From positions 1-36,936 of the forward strand of contig PABG01000003.1 in NCBI GenBank assembly GCA_002699185.1: a stretch of DNA of 36,936 nt, read 5' to 3'. The DNA comes from Gammaproteobacteria bacterium (GTDB taxonomy: Bacteria > Pseudomonadota > Gammaproteobacteria > Thiohalobacterales > Thiohalobacteraceae). A model generated the notes under the pieces. The model was not told the origin of the DNA and did not search any database. It worked only from the letters and a program-made list of their open reading frames with translations. A program made the translations under genes and the position numbers. Positions 23,105-31,050 of the stretch are shown in pieces (the stretch's first letter is position 1; the number at the start of each line of letters is the position of its first letter).

Positions 23105-23519
23105 GGGACGGCTTCTCCGGAATGGTCCCCGTAAGCCACTGTGCTGTCGGTGATCATGATATATCAGTCTCGCATGGGTGGCGGGCATTACCTGATTCTA
23201 TGAAGTTTTCACTCATGCCGCAGTCGGTCAGGCACTGACACGGTATTCCCCGGGTGCCATGGCTGCCTGCATGTGCGGTTCGAAATGCCCGTTCCGGGTA
23301 TCGGCAAGTACAGGATAATTCTGTACTTGCCGATTTCAACTCAATGTTTTGTAAGTGTTTGTCTGACGCGCTGACTTTACAGTCATGCGGTTCTGGATGA
23401 TGATGAAACCAGAAATTCTGGCCGGCCGTATTCAGTCATATGGGTATGCCCGCTGTGCCGGGTATGGTTAAAGGGTTGGGATTGCAGGCCGTAACCCTGC
23501 AGTACAGGAGGTAGCAGCC
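23105..23519. other. 415-bp divergent gap between kinase and diguanylate cyclase genes
   Basis: No gene is supported. It contains a perfect 14-bp inverted repeat (23300-23334) and a second, weaker hairpin (GGGTATGCCCG..CCGGGTATGG, about 23440-23466) just before the cyclase leader. Promoters for both directions must lie here, but I cannot identify -10/-35 boxes with confidence. Confidence 0.6.
23300..23334. promoter_or_regulatory. Perfect 14-bp palindrome, candidate operator
   Basis: ATCGGCAAGTACAG and CTGTACTTGCCGAT are exact inverted repeats around the 7-base spacer GATAATT. It lies about midway between the divergent kinase and cyclase genes, about 190 bases from each start. No T-run follows on either side, so a binding site for a dimeric regulator is more likely than a terminator. 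The binding protein is unknown; the neighbouring response regulator is one candidate. Confidence 0.5.
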
Positions 23520-23594
23520 ATGTCTGTTCGTTGGTGTCAGATGGATCCTGCTGTTGCAGGACAGACAGCGGTAGCAGGGCCATGCTGGCAGTGA
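23520..23594 (+). CDS. 24-codon leader ORF overlapping the diguanylate cyclase start
   Basis: ATG at 23520 has a perfect AGGAGG eight bases upstream, the best ribosome-binding site in this region, and opens a 24-codon frame (MSVRWCQMDPAVAGQTAVAG then PCWQ) ending TGA at 23594. The frame runs past the cyclase ATG at 23582, which has only a weak site of its own. It could be a leader peptide that couples translation of the cyclase, or a sign that the cyclase N-terminus is reached by frameshift or a sequencing error. It is too short for the ORF track. Confidence 0.5.
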   Translation: MSVRWCQMDPAVAGQTAVAGPCWQ

Positions 23595-24694
23595 TCAATC
23601 CCCATAATGTTTCAGCTCAGCAGGCGGCGCAGCTGCATCGCTATGCCGGTATCGGTTTCCTTGCGAGCCTGACCAATGCCCTGATTCTTACACTGTTTCT
23701 ATGGTCGCATCTGCAGCATGACTGGATACTGCTGTGGCTGGCGGCGGTGCTGGCTGCCGCCGCCACCCGGCTGGCGTATGCACGTACACACAGACGTGGC
23801 GGCCGTAGTGCCGCAGCCGACAGTGGTCAGACCACAGCCATGCTGGTCCTGACGGCGGTCAATGGCATGGTGTGGGGGGCAACGGCACTGTTGTTCTACC
23901 CTGGCCTGGCTGAGCCCTATCAGATGTTTCTGATCTTCATGCTGAGCATCACCAGCGCAGGTGCCCTGCCGCTGTACATCGCGGCCCCGGCAACCTACCT
24001 GCTGTATCTGTCCTGCGTGCTGGTGCCGATGATCCTGATGCTGCTGTTCGGCAATGATGCCGTGGATTATCTGATGGCGCTCATGCTGGTGATCTTCTCC
24101 GGCACCCTGGCCATCACGGCCTGGACCATGCATCACGGCCTGATGGAGTCGTTGCACAAGTATTTCGGATACCAGAGTCTGGCCAGCGTCGACGGCCTGA
24201 CCCAGCTGGCCAATCGCCGCACCTTCGACGAGACCTACCGCGACGAGTGGAACCGGGCGGCACGCGCCAGCCTGCCCCTGTCGGTTATCCTGATCGATAT
24301 CGACAACTTCAAGAAATACAACGATCACTATGGGCATCAGGAGGGCGATGCCTGTTTGCGTGAGGTTGCCAATGCGCTGGCGCGCTGCATGCGCCGCTCA
24401 GGTGACCTGGTGGCCCGCTACGGCGGGGAGGAGTTCGTGGTGGTGCTGTATCAGATGACGGGCGATGAGGCCGCCCGCTATGCTGAGCAGATGCGCGCGG
24501 CGGTGGCCGGGCTCGGCCTGGTGCATGAGAAGAATGAAGCCGGATATGTCACCATCAGCCTGGGCGGGGCCACCTGCATCCCGCACTCGAGGGACAATCC
24601 CGAGGATCTGGTGCGGGCGGCGGATGACGCTCTCTACCGGGCCAAGGAGGCCGGCCGTGACCAGGTCTGCTGGAAATCGATATTAACCATATGA
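23582..24694 (+). CDS. Membrane diguanylate cyclase (GGDEF)
   Basis: About 370 residues. The N-terminal domain has several membrane helices (about 15-190, with AVNGMVWGATALLFYP) and the C-terminal GGDEF domain makes c-di-GMP from GTP. The active-site motif RYGGEEF (about 280) is intact, and RSGD five residues upstream is the inhibitory I-site, so product inhibition is expected. The DGLTQLANRR motif marks the domain start. I chose ATG 23582 over the TTG at 23531 in the track; the strong AGGAGG site belongs to an overlapping leader frame (23520). The gene lies 89 bp before the Flp pilin on the same strand and divergent from a kinase with a similar membrane domain, suggesting c-di-GMP control of pili or surface growth. 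Confidence 0.9.
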   Translation: MLAVINPHNVSAQQAAQLHRYAGIGFLASLTNALILTLFLWSHLQHDWILLWLAAVLAAAATRLAYARTHRRGGRSAAADSGQTTAMLVLTAVNGMVWGATALLFYPGLAEPYQMFLIFMLSITSAGALPLYIAAPATYLLYLSCVLVPMILMLLFGNDAVDYLMALMLVIFSGTLAITAWTMHHGLMESLHKYFGYQSLASVDGLTQLANRRTFDETYRDEWNRAARASLPLSVILIDIDNFKKYNDHYGHQEGDACLREVANALARCMRRSGDLVARYGGEEFVVVLYQMTGDEAARYAEQMRAAVAGLGLVHEKNEAGYVTISLGGATCIPHSRDNPEDLVRAADDALYRAKEAGRDQVCWKSILTI

Positions 24695-24783
24695 AAAAAG
24701 TGTTTTACTCAAGTGAAATTTGTGACAGACCGATAACAATTACGCTTCACCCCCCGACAAACCATTAAAGAGGAGACCCAACG

Positions 24784-24987
24784 ATGGATATGCAGGGAGT
24801 AAAACGGGCAGTCGTGAACTTCATCCGTGACGAGGAAGGCGCCAGTGCCATCGAGTACGTGCTGATCGCGGCCATGGTCGCGGTCGCGCTGGTGACCTTC
24901 GTCACCCCGATCAGGACGGCGGTGACCAATATCTTCACCGATATCAAGAATGCGCTGGAAGGCGCGACCAGTTCCGGCACGTCCTGA
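24784..24987 (+). CDS. flp: Flp/Fap-type pilin
   Basis: 67 residues, the major Tad pilus subunit. The short leader ends in the prepilin peptidase region DEEGASAIEYVLIAAMVAVAL, with the conserved Gly before the cut, Glu at position +5 and the following Tyr typical of Flp pilins; the hydrophobic helix builds the pilus core. AGAGGAG lies nine bases before the ATG. It is the first gene of the tad operon and is processed by the peptidase encoded 15 bp downstream. Confidence 0.95.
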   Translation: MDMQGVKRAVVNFIRDEEGASAIEYVLIAAMVAVALVTFVTPIRTAVTNIFTDIKNALEGATSSGTS

Positions 24988-25002
24988 TTCCGGGCTGTTG
25001 AC

Positions 25003-25506
25003 ATGCCTGAAGTCCTGGTTCTGGGCTTGTGGGCACTGATGGCGGCCGGGTTTGACCTGCGTCGGCGTCGCCTGCCCAACCTGTTGACGCTGGGTGGTCT
25101 GGCCGTGGGTGTGGCGGTGGTGCTGGTGAGCGGCGCCAGTCTGCTGGGCATGGCACCGGCCTCAGCCTGGCAGGGGCTGGGACTGTCGCTGCTACTGACC
25201 CTGCCGGCCTATGCCCTGGGACAGCTCGGTGCCGGCGATGTCAAGCTGGCCGCGGCCATTGCCATGCTGACCGGCCTGCTCCATTTCATTGCCACCTTTG
25301 CGCTGGCGGCGATCCTGGCCCTGGTCGTGCTGGTGGCATGCCGTTTCGTCTGCGACCTGCCCTATCTGCACGCGCTCTGTCCCGGGGGCTGGCTCCCGGA
25401 CGGACAGAGCACGGGCCGTGCGCGCCGGACGGTGCCTTTCGGGGCCGCCTTGGGGATCGCCCTGCCGGTGTCTCTGCTCCTGCTGGCCGGCATCGGGGCA
25501 GGCTGA
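25003..25506 (+). CDS. tadV: TadV/CpaA prepilin peptidase
   Basis: 167 residues, an A24-family aspartic peptidase of the inner membrane that cleaves Flp and TadE-type prepilins. The two catalytic aspartates are in FDLRRRRLPN (about residue 18) and GAGDVKLAAAIA (about 78). Several membrane helices are evident, and the protein lacks the N-terminal methyltransferase domain of PilD, as expected for the Tad type. It follows flp by 15 bp and precedes tadE by 16 bp. Confidence 0.94.
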   Translation: MPEVLVLGLWALMAAGFDLRRRRLPNLLTLGGLAVGVAVVLVSGASLLGMAPASAWQGLGLSLLLTLPAYALGQLGAGDVKLAAAIAMLTGLLHFIATFALAAILALVVLVACRFVCDLPYLHALCPGGWLPDGQSTGRARRTVPFGAALGIALPVSLLLLAGIGAG

Positions 25507-25522
25507 GATTCGGAGTACGAAC

Positions 25523-26020
25523 ATGATCGAACATGCATACTCAATGAAGGCGACAGGTGCGTTGAGGCACCAGCGCGGCAGTACTGCGCTTGAGTTCGCG
25601 CTGCTGTTTCTGCCTATGTTCGCCCTGTTCTATGCCATCGTCAGCTATGGCCTGGTGTTCCTGCTGATGGAGAGTTTCAGTTCGGCCGCCGAAGGTGGGG
25701 CGCGCGCGGCGGTGGCGGTGGATCCCACGGCATATACCGATACCGACGATTATCTGAACAATGGCGTGATACCCGTCGTGCGTGATCAGGTGGCAGCACA
25801 GCTGGGCTGGTTGCCGGACAGTATCAAGGGTGTGGTGCTTGGTGCGGATAATCAGAATGTCCAGGTCAGCCTGGACAGCAGCAACCAGGTGCTGACGGTC
25901 GAGGTCGGCTACGAGGATTATCACGCCAGCCCCGTCATTCCCATGCTGACGCTGCCCATGATCGGTACGCTGCCCAAGGTGCCGGCCGAGCTTGGCAGCC
26001 GGGCCACTGTGAGGCTTTGA
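25523..26020 (+). CDS. tadE: TadE-like pseudopilin
   Basis: 165 residues. The N-terminal HQRGSTALEFALLFLPMFAL segment is the TadE signature: a prepilin-like cleavage site followed by Glu in a hydrophobic helix. The remainder is a small periplasmic domain ending SRATVRL. The track start at 25289 is a shadow extension within tadV; ATG 25523 has CGGAG seven bases upstream. Only one TadE-type gene is seen here, with no separate tadF. Confidence 0.88.
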   Translation: MIEHAYSMKATGALRHQRGSTALEFALLFLPMFALFYAIVSYGLVFLLMESFSSAAEGGARAAVAVDPTAYTDTDDYLNNGVIPVVRDQVAAQLGWLPDSIKGVVLGADNQNVQVSLDSSNQVLTVEVGYEDYHASPVIPMLTLPMIGTLPKVPAELGSRATVRL

Positions 26021-26128
26021 GTCACTGGCGTAGGAAGACGGAGGATGTAGGTCGGTTAGTACAGCGTAACCCGGCCTGGTCACTGCCAGCCACGGTAGGC
26101 GACAAGCAACAATGATAAGGATAACGGG

Positions 26129-26980
26129 ATGAATATGCAGGCCATGCGCATCCTGGCGATGCTGCTCGCACTCGGGGCAGTCGTGCTGGGTTACATCGGC
26201 TACAAGCTGAGTACCGCGCCGGTGGAGACGCCGCAGACCGAGGTGCAGCCCGTGGCCGAGCCCGAGTCGTCCGCGGACCTGCGGCGGGTGATCATCGCCA
26301 GTCGCCGGATCGAGGCCGGAGCCGCGATCATGGCGGATGATCTGGATACGATCCGGGTTCCCGTGGTGCGCGAGGGGGCCTTTCATACCACCGAACCCTT
26401 GCTGGAGCGCACGCCCGCAGTTCCCGTCGCGGCCGGTGAGATCGTACTGGAGAGTCATTTCCATAGCGGCAGCCGGATCGCGCGCCTGCTGGAACCGGGC
26501 ATGCGCGCAATCGCCGTCAAGGTGGATGAGGTCATCGGCGGCGGCGCCTACGTTCAGCCCGGAGATCATGTCGATGTTCTGGTGTACCTGCGCGGCGGCA
26601 TGACCGAAGTCAGCCGCAGCACTGCGCGGATACTGCTCGAACGGGCGGAGGTGCTCGCCTATGGCAAGACCGTGGCCGTCAGGCAGGACGGGCGGGTGGT
26701 GAATCTCGAGGATGATCCGCGCGCGGATCCCGGCAGCCGCTCGGCTGTGCTGGCAGTGCCGCGTGAGCAGGCCGGTCGGTTGATGCTGGCCGAACATGCC
26801 GGGGCGATCCGGCTTGCCGTGGTCTCCAGCCGGGAGACGGAGGAGCTCGGCGCCGGGGGGCAATCCGGCAGCGCCCGGGTCATGCTTGATGAACTGGCGG
26901 GCGACTCCCGGCCGAGCCGGAGTTACAGCATTCCTGTGTATCGCGGCACCGAGCGCAGTGCCCAGACGGTTTCACGCTAG
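26129..26980 (+). CDS. cpaB: CpaB/RcpC pilus assembly protein
   Basis: 283 residues. An N-terminal membrane helix (LAMLLALGAVVLGYIGYKL) anchors a periplasmic protein with an SAF domain (VIIASRRIEAGAAIMADDLD) and a RcpC region (GMRAIAVKVDEVIGGGAYVQ then PGDHVDVLVYL). It works with the secretin in crossing the outer membrane. AAGGAT lies before the ATG. The 108-bp gap upstream contains a partial repeat (GTAGGTCGGTTAGTACAGCG). The stop codon TAG is directly followed by the left end of a 205-bp repeat element. Confidence 0.93.
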   Translation: MNMQAMRILAMLLALGAVVLGYIGYKLSTAPVETPQTEVQPVAEPESSADLRRVIIASRRIEAGAAIMADDLDTIRVPVVREGAFHTTEPLLERTPAVPVAAGEIVLESHFHSGSRIARLLEPGMRAIAVKVDEVIGGGAYVQPGDHVDVLVYLRGGMTEVSRSTARILLERAEVLAYGKTVAVRQDGRVVNLEDDPRADPGSRSAVLAVPREQAGRLMLAEHAGAIRLAVVSSRETEELGAGGQSGSARVMLDELAGDSRPSRSYSIPVYRGTERSAQTVSR

Positions 26981-27184
26981 GGAACCTCTGGTGAATTACA
27001 AAATACCCGTCATTGCGAGTACCCAAGAGGGCATAAACGAAGCGTGGCAATCTCGTAATGCAGAATCAATCGGTTGGAGATTGCCACGTCGCTTTCCCAT
27101 TGAACCCCTTCGGGGTTCATCATGGGTACCTTACCCTTGCGGGTCAAGGCATCCTCGCAATGACGTAGTCGATCAGAGGTTCCC
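26980..27184. repeat. 205-bp nested inverted-repeat (MITE-like) element between cpaB and cpaC
   Basis: Three perfect inverted repeats are nested: GGGAACCTCTG/CAGAGGTTCCC (26980 and 27174), CGTCATTGCGAG/CTCGCAATGACG (27008 and 27154) and GTGGCAATCTC/GAGATTGCCAC (27044 and 27077). A further tight hairpin, TGAACCCC-TTC-GGGGTTCA, lies at 27101-27119. The middle repeat is shared with 1271-1454, the outer one resembles 4835-4944. The element fills the gap between two pilus genes; its right end supplies AGAGG eight bases before the cpaC ATG. Confidence 0.85.
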
Positions 27185-27187
27185 CAG

Positions 27188-28555
27188 ATGGAAGACTCTA
27201 TGAATAACAGGGACAGAATTCGCGTACACCGGCTGCTCAAGGTCTGCCTGCTGTGGTGTCTGGCGCTGGTCCAGGGATTGGCAGTCGCGGCAGATCGGAC
27301 GCTCGAGATTCCGCTGGCCCAGCAGCAGAACCTGAGCTACAGCCAACCGGTGACACGGCTGGCACTGGGTGATCCCGGGGTCGCGGACGTGCAGGCCGTG
27401 GGCAGCCGGGATGTCCTGATCACGAGCCGGAGGCTGGGCAGCACCAGTCTCAAGGTGTGGCTGCAGGGAGGGGAAGTGCGCAGCTACCGGATCCGGGTGG
27501 TGCCGACCGAGGAGACCACAGCGGCACTCGGCGGCACAGGCATGCAGCTGGTGCCCGCCGGTGAAGGCGTGGCGCTGACCGGTGAAGCGGACTCTCTGCC
27601 GGAGCATGCGGCGGCACGGGCCGCAGCCGGGCAGGATGCAAGGCTGGATGATCGCACTCGTACCGGTTTCCGGCACCAGGTGCAGACCGATATCCGAATC
27701 GTCGAAATCAGTCACAACAAGCTCAAGGAGGTCGGCTTCTTCCTCAGTAAGGTCAACCGCAATACCACCGGCGCTATCGCGCCGCCGGGCGTGCTCTCCG
27801 GCGTCAGCGGCGGTGGTGGCAGCGGCTTCTCCCTGTCCAGCGGCAGCGGCTTCCTGCCTTCCATAAACAGTTTCAACCTGGTCTTTGGCCGCGCCAGGGA
27901 CAATGTGCTCGGGGTGCTGAGCGTGCTGGAGGGCAACGGCTTCGCCTATACCCTGGCCGAACCCTCGCTGGTGACCCTGAGCGGCCAGCAGGCCAGCTTT
28001 CTGGTGGGGGGGGAGTTTCCCATTCCAGTGCGGCAGGGTTCCGGCAGCGATGCCTCCATCAGTATCGAGTACAAGGAATTCGGTATCCGGCTGTTTCTCA
28101 CACCCACGGTGCTGGCCGAAGACCAGATCATGTTGCGGGTCGCGCCCGAGGTCAGTGAACTGGACTTCAGCACCGGGATCGAAAGCGGCGGGGTGTCGGT
28201 GCCGTCCCTGCGGGTGCGTCGCACCGAGACCAGCATCGAACTTGGCGACGGCGAAAGTTTTGTCGTCAGTGGTCTGATGAGCCGGGAGACAATCTCCAAC
28301 GTCGACAAGGTGCCCGGCCTGGGTGACGTGCCGGTACTGGGTGCCTTCTTCCGCTCGTCCCGGCTGGACATGAGCGACCGCGAATTGATCATGGTGGTTA
28401 CCCCGCGTCTGGTCAGCCCGCTGGCCGCCGATGCGGAACTGCCGCCGCTGCCGGGTGAGAAGTATCGCGAGTACGACCCTTCATTCAGTGAGTTCGCGCT
28501 GCCGGGAGTGACCGGGGGCGAGCCGCGGGACGCCAACTACGGATTCTCGGACTAG
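27188..28555 (+). CDS. cpaC: CpaC/RcpA Tad secretin
   Basis: 455 residues, the outer-membrane channel for the Flp pilus. A signal peptide (LLWCLALVQGLAVA) is followed by the pilus secretin N-domain (EIPLAQQQNLSYSQPVTRLA and VADVQAVGSRDVLIT), a Gly/Ser-rich loop (GVSGGGGSGFSLSSGSG), and the secretin core (TLSGQQASFLVGGEFPIPV, VSVPSLRVRRTETSIELGDG, VPGLGDVPVLGAFFRS, ELIMVVTPRLV). The start is ATG 27188 with AGAGG eight bases upstream, provided by the repeat element; ATG 27200 with GGAAG is an alternative. It is separated from cpaB only by the repeat. Confidence 0.95.
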   Translation: MEDSMNNRDRIRVHRLLKVCLLWCLALVQGLAVAADRTLEIPLAQQQNLSYSQPVTRLALGDPGVADVQAVGSRDVLITSRRLGSTSLKVWLQGGEVRSYRIRVVPTEETTAALGGTGMQLVPAGEGVALTGEADSLPEHAAARAAAGQDARLDDRTRTGFRHQVQTDIRIVEISHNKLKEVGFFLSKVNRNTTGAIAPPGVLSGVSGGGGSGFSLSSGSGFLPSINSFNLVFGRARDNVLGVLSVLEGNGFAYTLAEPSLVTLSGQQASFLVGGEFPIPVRQGSGSDASISIEYKEFGIRLFLTPTVLAEDQIMLRVAPEVSELDFSTGIESGGVSVPSLRVRRTETSIELGDGESFVVSGLMSRETISNVDKVPGLGDVPVLGAFFRSSRLDMSDRELIMVVTPRLVSPLAADAELPPLPGEKYREYDPSFSEFALPGVTGGEPRDANYGFSD

Positions 28556-28558
28556 ACC

Positions 28559-29776
28559 ATGCGTGCGAAACGAAGCTATGTCGTAGTCAGCAGCCGGGAT
28601 GATCACATCAGGTGGCTGCAGAGCGCTCTGGGCGAGACCGGCGACATCGTAGTCGCCGACGGCAACAGCCTTGAACGGATCCTGCAGATCATCGATGTCA
28701 CCGGCGCACTGATCGTGTTCATCGACGTCAACCGCGAGCAGTTGCTGGAGCAGACGTCGATGATCGAAGGTCTGCTCAGCGTCAAGCCGCTGATCTCGGT
28801 GGTGGCGCTCTCCAGGAACGATGACGCCGACCTGGTGCTGGCCATGATGCGTGCCGGGGCGAGGGACTACCTGACGCCAGGCGAGGACCGGGCACAGGTG
28901 GCGGCGCTGGTGAACCGGCTGGGGCAGCGCCTGCCGCAGGTGCAGCAGGGTGAGCGCGGCAGTCGGATGATCGCGCTGGCCAACGCCCGGCCGGGCAGCG
29001 ACACGGTCATGCTCGCGCTGCATCTGGCACTGGCGGCGCAGGAACAGGCCCCTCAGGAGCGTACCCTGCTGCTGGATCTGGGGGTGCCGCAGGGCGACGC
29101 GCTCCTCTATCTCAACATCAAATCCTCCTATACCTTCGTGGATGCCGTGCGCAGCCTGCGGCGGCTGGATGAAACCCTGATCGAGAGTGCCTTCGCCGCG
29201 CATTCCAGCGGGTTGAGGATTCTGGATATGGGCAATGATGCCACCGAGATGCATGACGTCACTTCGGCCGACATCTTTGTGCTGCTGGGTACCCTGCGAG
29301 CCTTCTTCCCCCGTATCGTGGTCAACCTCGGTGGGTTGCCGACCTCCGAATTCTTCGATGTTCTGATACGACACGCCGACCAGACCCTGGTGGTGGTGGA
29401 GCAGAGCGTGCCCAGCGTGCAGCAGAACATGACCATGATTCAACATATTTCCTCGCAGAAGATTGCCAGTGATCACATGGGGCTGGTGGTGGATCGCTAC
29501 TATTCCAAGCTTGCGCCCGGGGCCGATGTGATCGCGCGGGGCTTCGGTCTGCCGATGCTGGCCACACTGCCGCCCTGCGGTCTGGCGCGGCTGAATGTGA
29601 TCAATTCCGGCGTGAGCATGTTTGAGGGTGCGCCCAAGGAGCCCTACTGCGCCCGAGTGCGCGCCTTGTCGCGTCAGCTGTTCCAGGACGCGGAGCGCGC
29701 TGGAGCGGCTGCCGGAACCTCGGCGGCAGGGCGTCTGCTGGAGCGGGTCAAGGGCCTGTTCGTCAGTGAGGAGTGA
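28559..29776 (+). CDS. tadZ: TadZ/CpaE-like pilus localisation protein with degenerate P-loop
   Basis: 405 residues. An N-terminal receiver-like domain (RAKRSYVVVSSRDDHIRWLQ onward, with MMRAGARDYLTPGED) precedes a ParA/MinD-like domain from about residue 135. TadZ proteins direct pilus machinery to the pole or assembly site. The P-loop position reads ALANARPGSDTVMLALHLA: the Gly-Lys-Thr of active ATPases is missing. A Walker A'-like LLLDLGVPQGDALLYL and later RIVVNLGGLP are still visible. It is probably ATP-independent or weakly nucleotide-binding, as reported for some TadZ proteins. It is spaced three bases from cpaC and ends GAGGAGTGA, which also serves as the ribosome-binding site of tadA. 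Confidence 0.9.
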   Translation: MRAKRSYVVVSSRDDHIRWLQSALGETGDIVVADGNSLERILQIIDVTGALIVFIDVNREQLLEQTSMIEGLLSVKPLISVVALSRNDDADLVLAMMRAGARDYLTPGEDRAQVAALVNRLGQRLPQVQQGERGSRMIALANARPGSDTVMLALHLALAAQEQAPQERTLLLDLGVPQGDALLYLNIKSSYTFVDAVRSLRRLDETLIESAFAAHSSGLRILDMGNDATEMHDVTSADIFVLLGTLRAFFPRIVVNLGGLPTSEFFDVLIRHADQTLVVVEQSVPSVQQNMTMIQHISSQKIASDHMGLVVDRYYSKLAPGADVIARGFGLPMLATLPPCGLARLNVINSGVSMFEGAPKEPYCARVRALSRQLFQDAERAGAAAGTSAAGRLLERVKGLFVSEE

Positions 29777-29778
29777 AA

Positions 29779-31050
29779 ATGGATATCATCGGACTGTCGC
29801 ACAACTACAGCCTCAAGCACACTGACGAATATCAGGATCTCAAGTCACGACTGCATCGCTACCTGATCCAGTGCATCGAGGACGACCAGGTTTCGCTCAA
29901 GCAATGGGAGCCGGAGGTCCTGTCCAGCTATGCCCATGGCCGGATCAGCCGTTATATAAGCGAGCATCACCTGGCGGTCAATCGCGACGATATCGAGGCG
30001 CTGGTCAGGGAACTGATCGATGAGCTGACCGGCTATGGGCCACTGCAGGGACTGCTGGCCGATGACAAGGTCGACGATATCCTGGTCAACGGTGCGGCCA
30101 ACATCTACATCGAGCGGGGCGGCCGGCTGCAGCAGACGCAATTGCGCTTCATCGACGACAATCATGTGCTGAGGGTGATCCAGAAGATCCTCGCCCCGCT
30201 GGGACGCCGGCTGGATGAGACCAATCCCATGGTCGACGCCCGTCTGCCCGACGGCAGCCGGGTGAACGCGATCATCCCGCCGTTGTCGCTGGACGGTCCC
30301 TGCCTGTCCATACGCAAGTTCCGCAAGGAACCCCTGCGCTCCAGCGACCTGCTGGCCTATCGCACGCTCGACGAGGACATCCTGGAGTTTCTGTGTCGGG
30401 CGGTCGAGGCACGCTGCAATATCCTGATCAGTGGCTCTACCGGTTCGGGCAAGACCACGTTGCTGAATATACTCACCCGTTATATCGACGAGAACCAGCG
30501 CATCGTCACCATCGAGGACGCCGCCGAACTGCAGCTCGATCATTCCCATGTCGTGCGCCTGGAGACACGGCCCCCGAACATCGAGGGTGAGGGTGAGGTC
30601 ACCGCCCGCGATCTGGTGCGCAATGTGCTGCGGATGCGCCCTGATCGCATCGTGCTGGGCGAGATCCGCGGCATGGAGGTACTGGACATGCTGCAGGCCA
30701 TGAACACCGGCCATGAAGGTTCGATGAGCACCCTGCATGCGAACAGCGGACGGGATGCGCTGAGCCGGCTCGGCATGCTCGCCGGATTGGCGGCCTTCAA
30801 GGGTACGGAGGAGACGCTGCGGGAAATGATCGCATCGGCGGTCGACCTGGTGGTGCATGTCGGGCGCATGCCGGACGGACGGCGCCGGATCACCCAGATC
30901 ATGGAACTGGTGGGCGTACAGGATGGCCATTACGCGATTCATGAACTTTTTGCCCACGATGCGCACAGCGATAGCTTCAGGCGTGTCGGCGGTAAACCGC
31001 AGACGGCCAAGCTTGTGAGTCAGCCCGCGCACGGGGGCGGGGAACCTTGA
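29779..31050 (+). CDS. tadA: TadA/CpaF secretion ATPase
   Basis: 423 residues from ATG 29779, the hexameric motor for Flp pilus assembly. Walker A is [16 protein letters not shown] (Lys about 225), then the Asp/Glu box [11 protein letters not shown], Walker [11 protein letters not shown] and His box [12 protein letters not shown]. The N-terminal region ([20 protein letters not shown]) is standard. The track starts at GTG 29773, but GAGGAG ends five bases before ATG 29779, which is the better start. The stop overlaps the next gene (TGATG). Confidence 0.96.
   Translation: MDIIGLSHNYSLKHTDEYQDLKSRLHRYLIQCIEDDQVSLKQWEPEVLSSYAHGRISRYISEHHLAVNRDDIEALVRELIDELTGYGPLQGLLADDKVDDILVNGAANIYIERGGRLQQTQLRFIDDNHVLRVIQKILAPLGRRLDETNPMVDARLPDGSRVNAIIPPLSLDGPCLSIRKFRKEPLRSSDLLAYRTLDEDILEFLCRAVEARCNILISGSTGSGKTTLLNILTRYIDENQRIVTIEDAAELQLDHSHVVRLETRPPNIEGEGEVTARDLVRNVLRMRPDRIVLGEIRGMEVLDMLQAMNTGHEGSMSTLHANSGRDALSRLGMLAGLAAFKGTEETLREMIASAVDLVVHVGRMPDGRRRITQIMELVGVQDGHYAIHELFAHDAHSDSFRRVGGKPQTAKLVSQPAHGGGEP

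Noticed and set aside
25541-26863. 440-residue minus-strand ORF opposite tadE and cpaB
   Set aside because: It is a shadow frame caused by GC-biased third positions; it is rich in His, Gln and Arg without motifs, and both plus-strand genes are recognisable.
26979-27184. Riboswitch or attenuator between cpaB and cpaC
   Set aside because: The hairpins are explained by nested inverted repeats shared with other loci, and no T-run or known aptamer core is seen.
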